The notes beneath the pieces are model-generated. The model had not been told where the DNA came from. It ran no database searches and worked only from the letters and a program-made list of their open reading frames with translations. Source: an uncultured Rhodopila sp. (GTDB taxonomy: Bacteria; Pseudomonadota; Alphaproteobacteria; Acetobacterales; Acetobacteraceae). From it: 64,000 nucleotides of DNA. The position numbers and the translations under genes are program-made. This document shows, piece after piece, positions 32,728-42,722 of the stretch (position 1 is its first letter; the number at the start of each line of letters is the position of its first letter). Location: positions 1 to 64,000 of the forward strand of contig CAIZFE010000098.1 in the NCBI GenBank assembly GCA_903932145.1, given 5' to 3'.

Positions 32728-33624
32728 ATGCTGAAACCGTCATTATTGGCTGGGTATCAAGGCGAGCGCGGGCGCGTCCTCACCGGCATCGGATTGATGT
32801 GCCTCGCTGGCATCATGTTCCCGTTCATGAATGCGTTCGCCAAAATCCTTGGTCACACCTACTCGACACTGGAAGTATCCTGGGCGCGGTTTGCCGGCCA
32901 CGTTGTCTTTACCGCGATGATCTTCCTGCCGAGCCGCGGCGTCAGCATGTTCATCACGCGTCAGCCAAAAATCCAGTTGGCACGGTCGGTGATCCAATGC
33001 CTGTCGAACTGCCTGTTCGTTGCGGCGATCGTGTACCAACCGCTCGCCAATGCGTCCGCCATCGGCATGATGGGGCCGTTGATGGTGGTCCTGATGGCGT
33101 GGCCGATGCTGGGAGAACGCGCATCGCTGTCGCACGTCATTACCATCCTCGTTGGTTTCGTCGGCGTGCTGATCATCATTCGGCCGGGCAGTTCGGTATT
33201 CCATCCCTCGGCGCTGCTGCTGATCGGCAGCTCGATTTGCTTTGCGCTGTATCAGATCCTGACGCGGATGGGGGCGAACGTCGATTCAACCGCCGCGACC
33301 ACGTTCTACAGCTCCGTCTTCGGGGCGATCGCGATGCTGGCCGTGCTGCCGTTTGTCGGCAAACTTCCGGTTAATTTCGCCGATTTTGCGATGTTCTGCG
33401 CGCTGGGCATCATCGGCGGGTTGGGTCATTACTGTGTCGTGCTGGCACTGGCCCGGGCGCCGGCGAACATCATTGCGCCGTTCGCCTATTTCCAGCTTCT
33501 GGGATCGACCGTCGTTGGCTACTACATGTTCGACCAATTGCCCGATGCGCCGACCTTCGCCGGAGCCGCCATTGTTGTCGCGGCGGGTATCGCACTTGGC
33601 TGGTCCCACACCCGGCGGCGGTGA
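32728..33624 (+). CDS. EamA/DMT-family transporter
   Basis: A 298-residue carrier with ten transmembrane helices in two EamA repeats. Marks are LCLAGIMFPFMNAFAKIL, WARFAGHVVFTAMIFLP, the first-repeat end SVIQCLSNCLFVAAIVYQPL and the second-repeat FAYFQLLGSTVVGYYMFDQL. Members export metabolites such as amino acids or S-adenosylmethionine. It starts at ATG 32728 and converges with icd. Confidence 0.88.
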   Translation: MLKPSLLAGYQGERGRVLTGIGLMCLAGIMFPFMNAFAKILGHTYSTLEVSWARFAGHVVFTAMIFLPSRGVSMFITRQPKIQLARSVIQCLSNCLFVAAIVYQPLANASAIGMMGPLMVVLMAWPMLGERASLSHVITILVGFVGVLIIIRPGSSVFHPSALLLIGSSICFALYQILTRMGANVDSTAATTFYSSVFGAIAMLAVLPFVGKLPVNFADFAMFCALGIIGGLGHYCVVLALARAPANIIAPFAYFQLLGSTVVGYYMFDQLPDAPTFAGAAIVVAAGIALGWSHTRRR

Positions 33625-33722
33625 AACGCCGGATCACGACGCGACCTATGGGAGAACATAGCGGGCGTAATCAGCGCCCGGATCGTCTGCCACTGGTGGA
33701 ACATGCCGTTCCCGCTCGCCAC

Positions 33723-33752
33723 GCAGAGGCCAATCCCCAGATCGGCCTCTGC
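33723..33752. terminator. Hairpin between convergent EamA and icd genes
   Basis: A perfect 9-bp stem GCAGAGGCC/GGCCTCTGC (33723-33731 and 33744-33752). It lies in the 139-base gap between two convergent stops. It lacks a long T-run on either strand, so it may act bidirectionally or not at all. Confidence 0.5.
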
Positions 33753-33763
33753 GCCTTCGTGTC

Positions 33764-35995
33764 TCACCCCACCGACGACAGCACCGCGTTCAGCGTCGCG
33801 CTCGGGCGCATCACCGCTGTCATCTTGGCGGGGTCCGGCTGGTAGTAGCCGCCGATGTCCACATGCTTGCCCTGCACCGCGGCGAGTTCGGCAACGATCT
33901 TTTCCTCGTTGTCGGCCAGCATCTTCGCCAGCGGCGCGAAATGCTCCGCCAGCGCGGCGTCCTCGGTTTGCGCAGCCACTTCCTGCGCCCAGTACATGGC
34001 CAGGTAGAACTGGCTGCCGCGGTTATCCAACTGACCGGTCTTCGGCGACGGCCCCTTGCGGTTGTCCAGCAGCTTGCCGGTGGCGGCATCCAGCGTCTTG
34101 GCCAGAATACCGGCGCGGGCGTTGCCGGTCTTGATGCCCAAATCCTCCAGGCTCGCCGCCAGCGCGAGGTATTCGCCCAGCGAATCCCAGCGCAGGTGAT
34201 CCTCCTCGACCAACTGCTGCACGTGCTTGGGCGCGGACCCGCCGGCACCGGTTTCATACATGCCGCCGCCAGCCATCAACGGGACGATCGACAGCATCTT
34301 CGCGCTGGTGCCCAGCTCCATGATCGGGAACAGATCGGTCAGGTAGTCGCGCAGGATGTTGCCGGTGACCGAGATCGTGTCCTGGCCGCGGATCACCCGC
34401 TCCAGCGTGAAGCGCATCGCCAGTTCCTGCGGCATGATCTTGATGTCCAGGCCGGTGGTGTCGTGATCTTGCAGGTAACGCACCACCTTCTTGGCCACTT
34501 CCGCCTCGTGCGGACGCTCGGAATCCAGCCAGAACACCGCCGGCATGCCGGAGTTGCGGCAGCGGGTCACCGCCAGCTTCACCCAGTCGCGGATCGGCGC
34601 GTCCTTGACCTGGCACATACGCCAGATGTCGCCGGCCTCGACGGTCTCCGACAGCAGCACTTCACCGGTCGCCAGGTCAGTGACGTTGGCGATGCCGTCC
34701 TCGGCGATTTCGAAGGTCTTGTCGTGGCTGCCGTATTCCTCGGCCTGCTGCGCCATCAGGCCGACGTTTGGCACGGTGCCCATGGTCTTCGGGTCGAAGG
34801 CGCCATGCGTCTTACAGAAGTTGATCACCTCCTGATAAATACGGGCGAAGGTGCTTTCCGGCATCACCGCCTTGACTTCCTTCAGCCGCCCGTCGGCGCC
34901 GTACATCTTGCCGCCGGCGCGGATCATCGCCGGCATCGAGGCATCGACGATCACGTCGCTGGGCGAATGGAAGTTGGTGATACCCTTGGCCGAGTCGACC
35001 ATGGCGATTTCCGGCCGGTGCTCCTGGCAGGCGTGGATGTCGCGCAGGATTTCCTCGCGCTGGGAGTCCGGCAGCTTCTGGATCTTGGTGTAGAGATCGA
35101 CCATGCCGTTGTTGACGTTCACGCCCAGCGCCTCAAGCGTCGCGGCGTGTTTGTCGAAGGCTTCGCGATAGAAAATCCGGACGCAGTGACCGAACACGAT
35201 GGGGTGCGACACCTTCATCATCGTCGCCTTGACGTGCAACGAGAACATGATGTGGCTCTTGTAGGCGTCGTCGATCTGCTTTTCGTAGAAGTCCAGCAGC
35301 GCCTTCTTGCTCATATACATCGAGTCGATGATCTCGCCTTCCAGCAGCGAAACCTTAGGCTTCAGCACCATCGTCTTGCCGCTGTTGGTGATCAGCTCCA
35401 TCTTCACGTCGCGCGCGCGGTCCAGCGTCAGCGTCTTCTCGCCGTGATAGAAGTCGCCGCTGTGCATGTGCGACACATGGGTGCGCGACGCGGGCGACCA
35501 CTCGGCCATCGAATGCGGGTTCTTGCGGGCGTATTCCTTCACCGCGCGTGGGGCGCGGCGGTCGGAGTTGCCTTCGCGCAGCACCGGGTTGACGGCGGAC
35601 CCGAGGCACTTGCCGTAGCGGACCACGATGGCCTTTTCCGCGTCGGTCTTCGGGTCGCCGGGGTAGTCGGGCAGGGCGTAGCCCTTGGCCTGCAATTCCT
35701 TGATCGCCGCCAGAAGCTGCGGCACGGATGCGCTGATGTTCGGCAGCTTGATGATGTTGGTGTCTGGCTCCAACGTCTTGGCGCCCAGTTCGGCCAGCGT
35801 GTCCGGCACGCGCTGTTCCGGCGTCAGGTAGTCCGGGAAATTGGCCAGGATGCGCGCCGCGACCGAGATGTCGCTTTCCTCGATCGTCACGCCGGCCGGC
35901 GTGGTGAAGGTGCGAATGATCGGCAGAAACGCGTAGGTCGCGAGTAGCGGCGCCTCGTCGGTCAGCGTATAAATGATCGTCGGATCTGTGCTCAT
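33764..35995 (-). CDS. icd: Monomeric NADP-dependent isocitrate dehydrogenase
   Basis: The 743-residue, single-chain type of isocitrate dehydrogenase (Icd2-type), a TCA-cycle enzyme producing 2-oxoglutarate and NADPH. The family start [20 protein letters not shown] is present, then [35 protein letters not shown], the [20 protein letters not shown] segment and the C-terminal [20 protein letters not shown]. Length fits the family (~740). The start is ATG 35995 with no other obvious start near. Confidence 0.96.
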   Translation of the reverse strand: MSTDPTIIYTLTDEAPLLATYAFLPIIRTFTTPAGVTIEESDISVAARILANFPDYLTPEQRVPDTLAELGAKTLEPDTNIIKLPNISASVPQLLAAIKELQAKGYALPDYPGDPKTDAEKAIVVRYGKCLGSAVNPVLREGNSDRRAPRAVKEYARKNPHSMAEWSPASRTHVSHMHSGDFYHGEKTLTLDRARDVKMELITNSGKTMVLKPKVSLLEGEIIDSMYMSKKALLDFYEKQIDDAYKSHIMFSLHVKATMMKVSHPIVFGHCVRIFYREAFDKHAATLEALGVNVNNGMVDLYTKIQKLPDSQREEILRDIHACQEHRPEIAMVDSAKGITNFHSPSDVIVDASMPAMIRAGGKMYGADGRLKEVKAVMPESTFARIYQEVINFCKTHGAFDPKTMGTVPNVGLMAQQAEEYGSHDKTFEIAEDGIANVTDLATGEVLLSETVEAGDIWRMCQVKDAPIRDWVKLAVTRCRNSGMPAVFWLDSERPHEAEVAKKVVRYLQDHDTTGLDIKIMPQELAMRFTLERVIRGQDTISVTGNILRDYLTDLFPIMELGTSAKMLSIVPLMAGGGMYETGAGGSAPKHVQQLVEEDHLRWDSLGEYLALAASLEDLGIKTGNARAGILAKTLDAATGKLLDNRKGPSPKTGQLDNRGSQFYLAMYWAQEVAAQTEDAALAEHFAPLAKMLADNEEKIVAELAAVQGKHVDIGGYYQPDPAKMTAVMRPSATLNAVLSSVG

Positions 35996-36274
35996 GGTGG
36001 GTCTCCTGTTTGTCCGCTAAGGGCCATGCCGTTCTGGTTGAGTCAACTTTTGTTTACGCGCCTGACAGCGGCGGCGGTCAAGGCGCCGAGGCGCCCTTGG
36101 GCGGCCTCAAACCGGTTGATTTTTTGTGAGGATTGGTTGCTGAGCGGTCACGCGTCATGCTGGACGCCGCAAGTGTTGCCCGATCAAAGACGGTCAACAA
36201 CAGCCGGTATGAGCAAGCGGTATCTCGCATTGTTCAGCACCGAAGTCACCAGATGGGCGGTGACCTTTACGGGG

Positions 36275-36805
36275 CTAGCGAGCGTAAATGGCGGCCAGCG
36301 GGATCGTTACATCGATTTCCGGGAGCGGGAGGTCTGCGTCCAGGCCCACGATGGTTTCCGCCTCCCATCCGGTGGAACGGCGGCGGACAGTCATCTCCGG
36401 CCGGTCGGTTTCCAGTATCACGTAAACCAGGATGTTCGGGACTCCGGTATACTCGACCGGCTTGACCCGCCGATCGGTCAGGACGGTGGAGGGGGAGCTG
36501 ACTTCAAACACAACGGTGGGCGACACGAGGTCGCTTTCATCGTCCGAATCGGCGCATGCCACTGTTGCATCCGGATACCGGAGCCGTCCGGGCGTCAGTA
36601 CCTTCAAATCCGGGCCAAAAGCCTCGCATGGCGGCTTAACCCGTTGCCCGAGTGCGATGGTCAGCCGCGTTGTGACGCGGTTATGGGCCAGACTTCCGCC
36701 GGTCATGGCGACCGGCTGGACGCCATCGAATTCGTACCGAAGTTCCTGCGTCCGTTCCCAGGCCAGGAATTCATCAGCCGTCAGAGGCTTCAGGGATGCG
36801 CTCAT
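36275..36805 (-). CDS. Uma2-family (DUF820) putative endonuclease
   Basis: A 176-residue restriction-nuclease-like protein of the Uma2 family. Characteristic segments are LTADEFLAWERTQELRYEFD, GGSLAHNRVTTRLTIAL, GRLRYPDATVACAD (with the catalytic Asp of the PD-(D/E)xK fold) and VFEVSSPSTVLTDRRVKPVE. Members are widespread and their targets unknown. ATG 36805 gives the family start MSASLKPLTADEF; an earlier ATG at 36874 adds an unrelated segment. Confidence 0.8.
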   Translation of the reverse strand: MSASLKPLTADEFLAWERTQELRYEFDGVQPVAMTGGSLAHNRVTTRLTIALGQRVKPPCEAFGPDLKVLTPGRLRYPDATVACADSDDESDLVSPTVVFEVSSPSTVLTDRRVKPVEYTGVPNILVYVILETDRPEMTVRRRSTGWEAETIVGLDADLPLPEIDVTIPLAAIYAR

Positions 36806-36944
36806 GCTGTCATCGTCCAATGTGCCGAGGAAACTGCGAGCGAACTCATATAGCAACATAGGTGGGTGTTCCACCGCCAGATGGAAGGGCGTTGACGGTG
36901 GAGGCCAGGGGACGGCTGGCAGCTACGCGGTTGGTCCGGTGCTA

Positions 36945-37373
36945 CTACCGGTAACGTTCTTTCCAAATTGGGAACATCATGTCCTCGATCGCTGTGACCC
37001 GACTATTGATGACACCGGTGGTGGTCAGCTTCGTTTCGACCCATGCCTTTTCCTCTTTTGGGACAAAAATCCAAAATCCGATTTTCCAATCGGGATGTTT
37101 GTCAATTTTAGGAGTGATGTGATGTAAAGCCAATTGTTCACGTATTCTATGGACATACTCTCCTTCAAATTCCGCGATTTTCGATCTCAGACCATACGGT
37201 GCTTTTGTCACTTCCACCATCCAGACTTCACCGTCCGGAAAATCGACGGCCAAAAAATCTGCTTCAGCACGCCATTTGCCGTGCTCACCGATTATATATT
37301 GGGAATTCAAGAGGCAACCTCGATCGATCGCGAGATAGGTCCCGACAAGTTCTTCTAGCACTCTTTCGGTCAT
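36945..37373 (-). CDS. Hypothetical protein with PD-(D/E)xK-like core
   Basis: A 142-residue protein starting MTERVLEELVGTYLAIDRGC. The segment WRAEADFLAVDFPDGEVWMV then EVTKAPYG has the order Glu...Asp...Glu-x-Thr-Lys seen in PD-(D/E)xK nucleases, but the match is weak. The rest, including WKIGFWIFVPKEEKAWVE, is not recognised. It is lower in GC than the flanks. Confidence 0.5.
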   Translation of the reverse strand: MTERVLEELVGTYLAIDRGCLLNSQYIIGEHGKWRAEADFLAVDFPDGEVWMVEVTKAPYGLRSKIAEFEGEYVHRIREQLALHHITPKIDKHPDWKIGFWIFVPKEEKAWVETKLTTTGVINSRVTAIEDMMFPIWKERYR

Positions 37374-37511
37374 ATAATTTCTTTTCGTTGTGGTTTAGGG
37401 ACGTAAGCGTATGCATAATCATACCCCAAAGAGGGGGAGTCAACATTGCGGTTACAGAAAATTATGGAATCGTGTTTATACGACATGATGGAAGGACGCG
37501 CCGCCCAAGTC

Positions 37512-37715
37512 CTATCGGGTTGGAACCAGTCCCGTTTGCCGGCCACGCTCGTTGTACATGACGACAAAACTGCCACGACGGACGCTGACCGTCGAACCGG
37601 TGTATCCGCTCAAGGTGTCGCCGCCGTTTCCAAGCGGGATGATCCCGATTTGCCGCCCCCGCTCGTCATAGACTGTCAACATGCTGCCCTTCTGTATCAC
37701 ACTGGCGATCGGCAT
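37512..37715 (-). CDS. Small protein with repeated YDERGRQ strands
   Basis: A 67-residue protein beginning MPIASVIQKGSMLTVYDERG. The motif YDERGRQIG returns as YNERGRQTG near the end, with GYTGSTVSVRRGSF between them, suggesting two beta-hairpin repeats (a small beta-barrel). AAGGAG precedes ATG 37715. It is of unknown function; such proteins occur scattered in alphaproteobacterial genomes. It lies downstream of the WYL regulator on the same strand. Confidence 0.6.
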   Translation of the reverse strand: MPIASVIQKGSMLTVYDERGRQIGIIPLGNGGDTLSGYTGSTVSVRRGSFVVMYNERGRQTGLVPTR

Positions 37716-37815
37716 AATTCCACTCCTTGTTTCGATGACATCCCAGCCCCGCGACGGGCTGCAGGGCCAGCAGGTAACGCGGCGATGCGACACATCAGGT
37801 CGTATCCAGATGGTA

Positions 37816-38838
37816 TTATTCCGATTTGCCCGGGTCGTCGGAAACACTCGCATCTCCGCCATGATGTGCCGCAACCACCGCCGCCATGTCGCATAGCTGT
37901 GTTCGCAATTCCGGCGGCTCCACGATCGTGATCCCGCTTCCCCAGGTAAACAGGTGCCAGCACATCTCCAGCGCCCCGCCCGCCCGGAACCGCACAGTCA
38001 GGCCCCCGTCCGTTTCTCGAACGATGCTCTGCGAGGGATGAAACAACCAAGCCTCTCCCTCGTCCGCGACCTCCGGGCTCAGCCGCAGCACCACATCTAT
38101 TGGTTCCTCCTGGAACACCCCGAACGACTGCGCCGCGTAGGCGGCAAGCGAAAAATCCTCCCGGCGCTGAAATCCCCGGTCGAGTAAATCCGCGGAGACA
38201 ATCCGGTCCAACCGCCACAGTCGCATTTCCGGCAAGTCGTCCACATGGCCGACCAACCATCCACTCCCGCCGTAGAGGATGCCATAGGGACACAGGACGC
38301 GAATGGTTGGCTCTCCCGCATGCGGTCCCGCGTAACGAACCACCACAGGTTGCATGCCAAGGATCGCTCGCCGCAGCGTCGGCAGCACGCCAGCTCGTAG
38401 TTTCGGTCGCGGCCCAGGCCGCATCGCCACGCCTTCGGCCTCCATCAGCGCCGCGATATCCGGCTCCGAACGGCGCAGCGCATCCGGACGCATGACGGCT
38501 CGGAGGGTGGCCGACCCCTCCCGCAATAAGGCAGCGCGATCATTTTCACCGTTGACGTCGCATTCCCGCGCGGTCGCTTCGATCGCCGCGACGGCCTCCG
38601 CTCGCGCCTCGACGACGCCAATCAGAGCGCTACCGGGCAGTCGCCAACGCCGTATGCGTCCTTCATCGTCCGAACTCTCCATCTGGGGGAACATTGCGAC
38701 CAGAGTATCGCGCAATCGCTCTGCTGTCCGACGTCCAACCTCAAGCTCGGCAGCCATTTCATCCAGGGTCAAACCAACGCGGGCACCTGCCAGGCTGCGA
38801 GCCAGGCGAAAGAGCCGTTCTGATGGGCCATATCTCAT
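37816..38838 (-). CDS. WYL-domain helix-turn-helix regulator (YafY-like)
   Basis: A 340-residue regulator. The N-terminal helix-turn-helix (RYGPSERLFRLARSLAGARV, TLDEMAAELEVGRRTAERLR) is followed by a WYL-type ligand domain (VRYAGPHAGEPTIRVLCPYG, VGHVDDLPEMRLWRLDRIVS) and a WCX end. WYL regulators often sit beside defence genes. ATG 38838 is used; a TTG at 38850 would add four residues. It is divergent from a resolvase-like fragment. Confidence 0.85.
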   Translation of the reverse strand: MRYGPSERLFRLARSLAGARVGLTLDEMAAELEVGRRTAERLRDTLVAMFPQMESSDDEGRIRRWRLPGSALIGVVEARAEAVAAIEATARECDVNGENDRAALLREGSATLRAVMRPDALRRSEPDIAALMEAEGVAMRPGPRPKLRAGVLPTLRRAILGMQPVVVRYAGPHAGEPTIRVLCPYGILYGGSGWLVGHVDDLPEMRLWRLDRIVSADLLDRGFQRREDFSLAAYAAQSFGVFQEEPIDVVLRLSPEVADEGEAWLFHPSQSIVRETDGGLTVRFRAGGALEMCWHLFTWGSGITIVEPPELRTQLCDMAAVVAAHHGGDASVSDDPGKSE

Positions 38839-38959
38839 GAAGTCATTCAATCCTGTTCAAGTTATGATCATGACGAAGTCGCGCGACCAGGACCACCCGA
38901 TGTTTTGGGTGAAGCATCCGGTGCCTCCTGCTTGAAAGCTAGCCATGGATCATCGACAT

Positions 38960-39166
38960 TCAGCCCTCACGGGCCATCGCCGATCGAACCGCGGCGCAAT
39001 ACGCAGGCCAACCATGACCGATCCCTTCAAGCTCGATAAACTCTCCGACGAGCGTGTAGCCGTTTTCCTCCACTGCCCGCCGAACGGCTTGTTGTTGAGC
39101 CAACAGCGCCACAGCAGAAGCTGCGGGCTCACTCGGGCGCGTCCGGTAGTAGGCGACTGTTTTCAT
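38960..39166 (-). CDS. Resolvase N-terminal-like fragment
   Basis: A 68-residue protein with the start of serine recombinases: MKTVAYYRTRPSEPAASAVA, then ALLAQQQAVRRAVEENGYTL and VGEFIELEG. The catalytic Ser region of a full resolvase (YxRxSxxxQ) is altered, with no Ser at the nucleophile position, and the catalytic core ends early. GGAGGT stands at a good distance before ATG 39166, so it is expressed as a short protein. It may be a recombinase remnant. Confidence 0.55.
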   Translation of the reverse strand: MKTVAYYRTRPSEPAASAVALLAQQQAVRRAVEENGYTLVGEFIELEGIGHGWPAYCAAVRSAMAREG

Positions 39167-39328
39167 CGTTGCACCTCCGTCCTGCGGCCCTCGGACCATC
39201 GCCGCCGAAAGCATTAACACCAGATGCATACGACAGAACCGGACGGACCCGACCGATCGGCGCCAAATGTTCCATTGCAAGAATCCACTCCGGCGCCCCA
39301 CCATGCGGCGATCCGCTCAGGAGTATCC

Positions 39329-40813
39329 ATGGCCAGCCCGCATCTCACCAAGTCCCGCTACATGTCGGGCCTCCAGTGCCTGCGCCGGTTGTGGCTACAG
39401 GTTCACGAGCCGCAGGACTACGAGGTGCCCTCTCCCGGTTCACCGCTCGATTTCGGGCGGGAGATTGGCGAGAAGGCGCACCTTCTGTTCCCCGGCGGCA
39501 TACTGGTCGATGAAGAACCGTGGCAGCACGCCGAAGCCGCCGAACGCACCGCAAGGTTGATGCAGGACCCAACCGTCCCGGCCATTTTCGAGGCTGCATT
39601 GGTCGATTGTAACGTCCGCGTCCGGGTGGACATACTGGTGCGCCGGCCCGATGGTTGGGGCCTTCTGGAAGTCAAAAGCAGCAGCCGCGTCAAGGACCAC
39701 TATCTGAACGATATCGCATTGCAAGCCCACGTTCTAAACGGTGCCGGTGTCACGCTGTCCGCAATCGAAATCGTGCATGTCAATACACGATACGTACGCG
39801 GCGCGGGGGAGGTCGACTGGCCGCTATTCTTTACAAGGGTGGATGTAGCGGACGAAACGAAAGAACGCCGCGTTGGATTGCCTGAACAACTGCCCCCCAT
39901 GCACCAGTGCCTCCTATCGGAAACCCCACCGCGCACCGAACCCGGCGATCATTGTGGCGATCCCTACGAATGTGAATTCTGGGATCGCTGCACCGCCGAC
40001 AAACCTGCCGACTGGATCGCCCATCTTCCCTACATGACAGCGGTTCGCAAAACCGCTCTCGAAGCGCTTGGCGTCACGGCGATTTCTGCCATTCCCCAGG
40101 GATTTCCGCTGAGCTGGAAACAGGAAATCATCCGGGACGCGATGGCCACCGGACAGCCCTATGTGTCGCCCGATCTGGCGCGGCTGCTCCACGGCCTTAA
40201 ACCGCCCGTTTGCTACCTGGATTTCGAGGCCATGATGCCGCCGATCCCGCTTTATCAGGGGACAAGACCGTATCAGACTTTACCCTTCCAATGGTCGCTG
40301 CATGTCATGACGCCGGATGGAGACTTGACGCATCAGGGCTTCCTCGCGGCGGCGGACGGCGACCCCAGGCGGGCGTTTGCCGAGTCTCTGATCGGCGCCC
40401 TTGCCGGGTCCGACATGCCCATCATCGTCTATTCGTCCTACGAGCAAACGCGGTTGAAGGAATTGGCCGGGCACTTCCCCGATCTCGGAACGCCACTGAC
40501 CGCCATCATAGAGCGGCTGGCCGATCTGCTACCCATCATACGCGGTGCCGTTTATTTCCCGGGATTCAATTTCAGTAACTCCATTAAATCGGTTGCCCCG
40601 GCGCTATGTCCTGGCTTCGGTTATGACGACCTCGAGGATGTCGCGGACGGCACCGCGGCGGCAGGAACTTTTGTTCAGCTCGCATCCGGCAAGGTCAGCG
40701 ATCCAGCCGAGGTCATGCGATTGAGGGCTGCACTGTCAGCCTATTGCGAACGTGACACCATGGCCATGGTGGTGGTGCATCGCGCCCTTATGGCCCTGGT
40801 GGCTGATGCCTGA
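39329..40813 (+). CDS. DUF2779 protein with Cas4-like and RNase H-like halves
   Basis: A 494-residue protein. The N-terminal half resembles PD-(D/E)xK Cas4/AddB-type nucleases: GLQCLRRLWLQVHEP, DILVRRPDGWGLLEVKSSSR (Asp...Glu-x-Lys) and later CGDPYECEFWDRC, which together could bind a Fe-S cluster. The C-terminal half (VCYLDFEAMMPPIPLYQG, PIIVYSSYEQTRLKEL, CERDTMAMV) is DEDD exonuclease-like. ATG 39329 has GGAG just before it. It probably processes nucleic acid; biological role unknown. Confidence 0.75.
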   Translation: MASPHLTKSRYMSGLQCLRRLWLQVHEPQDYEVPSPGSPLDFGREIGEKAHLLFPGGILVDEEPWQHAEAAERTARLMQDPTVPAIFEAALVDCNVRVRVDILVRRPDGWGLLEVKSSSRVKDHYLNDIALQAHVLNGAGVTLSAIEIVHVNTRYVRGAGEVDWPLFFTRVDVADETKERRVGLPEQLPPMHQCLLSETPPRTEPGDHCGDPYECEFWDRCTADKPADWIAHLPYMTAVRKTALEALGVTAISAIPQGFPLSWKQEIIRDAMATGQPYVSPDLARLLHGLKPPVCYLDFEAMMPPIPLYQGTRPYQTLPFQWSLHVMTPDGDLTHQGFLAAADGDPRRAFAESLIGALAGSDMPIIVYSSYEQTRLKELAGHFPDLGTPLTAIIERLADLLPIIRGAVYFPGFNFSNSIKSVAPALCPGFGYDDLEDVADGTAAAGTFVQLASGKVSDPAEVMRLRAALSAYCERDTMAMVVVHRALMALVADA

Positions 40814-40892
40814 CACGCCGACAAAACGAAAACGTCCGGTTCTGACGGGCTGATGCTGCATTGAGCGGGATGCAGCAACAAGGTAGGTACAG

Positions 40893-41297
40893 ATGCCCGA
40901 ACGACCAGCAGTCGGAATCTTTTGGTTCGCCCTGGATGCGAACCGAGCGGCAAGCATGCTCGCAGCACGCTGCCAACTGGCGGAAGCGGAGATATACGGC
41001 GACTGCCTGACGTTCGCGCCGGGTCATGACGAAATTTGGACGAACTGGCGGCGAAACGGCCCACCGAACCCGGCACTGGCCAAGGTCGTGCTGTATGACG
41101 AATACGACGAATGGCCACGCGGCCGAATCGTGTTCGATCGTCCCGCCAATCGTTTCATGCTGTATGCTGACCGCAGGATCACCGGCGCGGGTCTGGTCAG
41201 CCAGATCGTCGGGCATTTCCGCTTGCCACCCGGTCGTGTCGTTGTCCGCCATGACCAGCACTACCGAAGCCCCCGGTCGCTAGAGGTCAAACCATGA
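40893..41297 (+). CDS. Hypothetical protein coupled to a DEDD exonuclease
   Basis: A 134-residue protein starting MPERPAVGIFWFALDANRAA, with LTFAPGHDEIWTNWRRNGPP, VLYDEYDEWPRGRIVFDRPA and HFRLPPGRVVVRHDQHYRSP. Strand-rich and soluble, no recognised domain. Its stop overlaps the next gene's ATG by four bases, implying a shared function with that exonuclease. Confidence 0.6.
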   Translation: MPERPAVGIFWFALDANRAASMLAARCQLAEAEIYGDCLTFAPGHDEIWTNWRRNGPPNPALAKVVLYDEYDEWPRGRIVFDRPANRFMLYADRRITGAGLVSQIVGHFRLPPGRVVVRHDQHYRSPRSLEVKP

Positions 41298-41854
41298 TCA
41301 GGTCGCTTCCCTGGCCTCTCGCGGTGATCGACTTCGAGGCAAGTTCGCTCGAACCGTCGGGCTACCCGATCGAGGTCGGTCTGGCGCTGTGGGACGCCCC
41401 TGGAGAACCGATCCGAAGCTGGTCGGCGTTGATCCAACCAACGACGGATTGGGCTCGGCAAGGGCACTGGAGCCAGCAGTCAGCCAAGGTGCATGGCCTG
41501 CGCGGGCGCGACCTGATGGCAGCCGGCTGGCGCCCCGACCGGATCGCGCCCGGATTGAACCGGGTACTCGGCCCTGGACGAACCGTCTGGTGCGATGGCG
41601 GACCGTACGATGGGCAGTGGATGCGGGGGCTGTTCAGGGCCGGTGGCGTTGATCCGGTCTTCATGCTGGACGACTGGCACCGGCTGGCGGCGCTGATGGG
41701 AAAAACGAGCCGGGAACGCGCTCTTGACTGGCTGGAACGCGTCAGGGCGACGCATCGCGCGCGCAGCGACGCCGAACAGCTTCTGCTCGCGATGGCTCAC
41801 GCCTTGGGGATCGAGGCAGGTTGCGTGGAGGATCCGGACCTCCTTGAGGTGTAG
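41294..41854 (+). CDS. DEDDh 3'-5' exonuclease-like protein
   Basis: A 186-residue DnaQ-type exonuclease. Motifs: DFEASSL (Exo I, D-x-E), AKVHGLRGRDLMAAG, GPYDGQWMRGLF (Exo II Asp region) and HRARSDAEQLLLAM (Exo III with His and Asp). It overlaps the upstream gene (ATGA), and both follow DUF2779, so a nucleic-acid processing unit is likely. Confidence 0.8.
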   Translation: MIRSLPWPLAVIDFEASSLEPSGYPIEVGLALWDAPGEPIRSWSALIQPTTDWARQGHWSQQSAKVHGLRGRDLMAAGWRPDRIAPGLNRVLGPGRTVWCDGGPYDGQWMRGLFRAGGVDPVFMLDDWHRLAALMGKTSRERALDWLERVRATHRARSDAEQLLLAMAHALGIEAGCVEDPDLLEV

Positions 41855-42078
41855 TGAATTTGACCCATTCGCACGGACTTCCCCGCCCGCCAGTTCGATC
41901 CCGCCAGTACGATTAAGACACGCCGGAGGAAACTCATCCGCTTCCGAAGTGTGTGCCTGCGTTTTCGCGACCGAGGATGCGCTCTTGTTTTGTTGCCGCC
42001 GAACCGGCGGCCGCGTGTAAGGAATGGCGGCATACCATGTCCCGCATGTCAGTGCCCGGATCCGAAGGACGTATCTCT

Positions 42079-42633
42079 ATGGCCGACCAGACCTTGACCA
42101 CACCCGAACTGCGGATTGCCAAGCCCGACCGGGTCGCCTTCCTCGCGGTGCCGCGACGGCCGATCCGGGTGGTGCTCGACGGCGTGCAGCAGAGCTACAA
42201 CGTCGGCGCGATTTTTAGGCTGTGTGACGCCATGTTGGTCGATCGGCTGATCATCTGCGGCAAGTCGATGGAAACCGGCATGCGCAAGCTGATCCAGGCG
42301 GCCCGCGGCACGCAGCACTGGGTGCCGCACGAAATTTGCGAGGATGCCGTGGCGGCGGTGCTCGCGTGCCGCAACGATGGCTATCGCATTGTGGTCGCGG
42401 AACAGACCCGCGATGCGGTGCCGCCGCAGTTGCTGCCCGCCGTATTCCCGGTTTGCCTGGTGCTGGGATCGGAGTTCCACGGGGTGTCCAACGCGGTGCT
42501 GGCCCTGGCGGATGCGGCGGTGGCTATTCCGGTGCATGGGATGGCCAACTCACTGAACGTTTCGACGGCGGCGGCCATCATCCTGAACCATCTGACGCTG
42601 GCATGGTCGCAGCAGGCGGAGCAGTCGCAGTAG
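42079..42633 (+). CDS. TrmH/SpoU-family RNA methyltransferase
   Basis: A 184-residue SPOUT RNA 2'-O-methyltransferase. The SPOUT signature is visible: VVLDGVQQSYNVGAIFRLCD, then VCLVLGSEFHGVSNAVLALA and IPVHGMANSLNVSTAAAIIL, the knotted SAM-binding loops. It is a short form without an RNA-binding extension. ATG 42079 is preceded by GAAGGA; an ATG at 42037 is an alternative. Target base unknown. Confidence 0.85.
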   Translation: MADQTLTTPELRIAKPDRVAFLAVPRRPIRVVLDGVQQSYNVGAIFRLCDAMLVDRLIICGKSMETGMRKLIQAARGTQHWVPHEICEDAVAAVLACRNDGYRIVVAEQTRDAVPPQLLPAVFPVCLVLGSEFHGVSNAVLALADAAVAIPVHGMANSLNVSTAAAIILNHLTLAWSQQAEQSQ

Positions 42634-42722
42634 CGCGGCCGCTCTGCACGCCACGCATTGCGCGTGGCCCCAATCTTGCGTAACCAGATCATCCGACGCA
42701 GCCGCAAGGAGGCCGCCGACCG

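Noticed and set aside
33863-35947. 694-codon plus-strand frame opposite icd
   Set aside because: Antisense to a well-conserved gene; no protein pattern.
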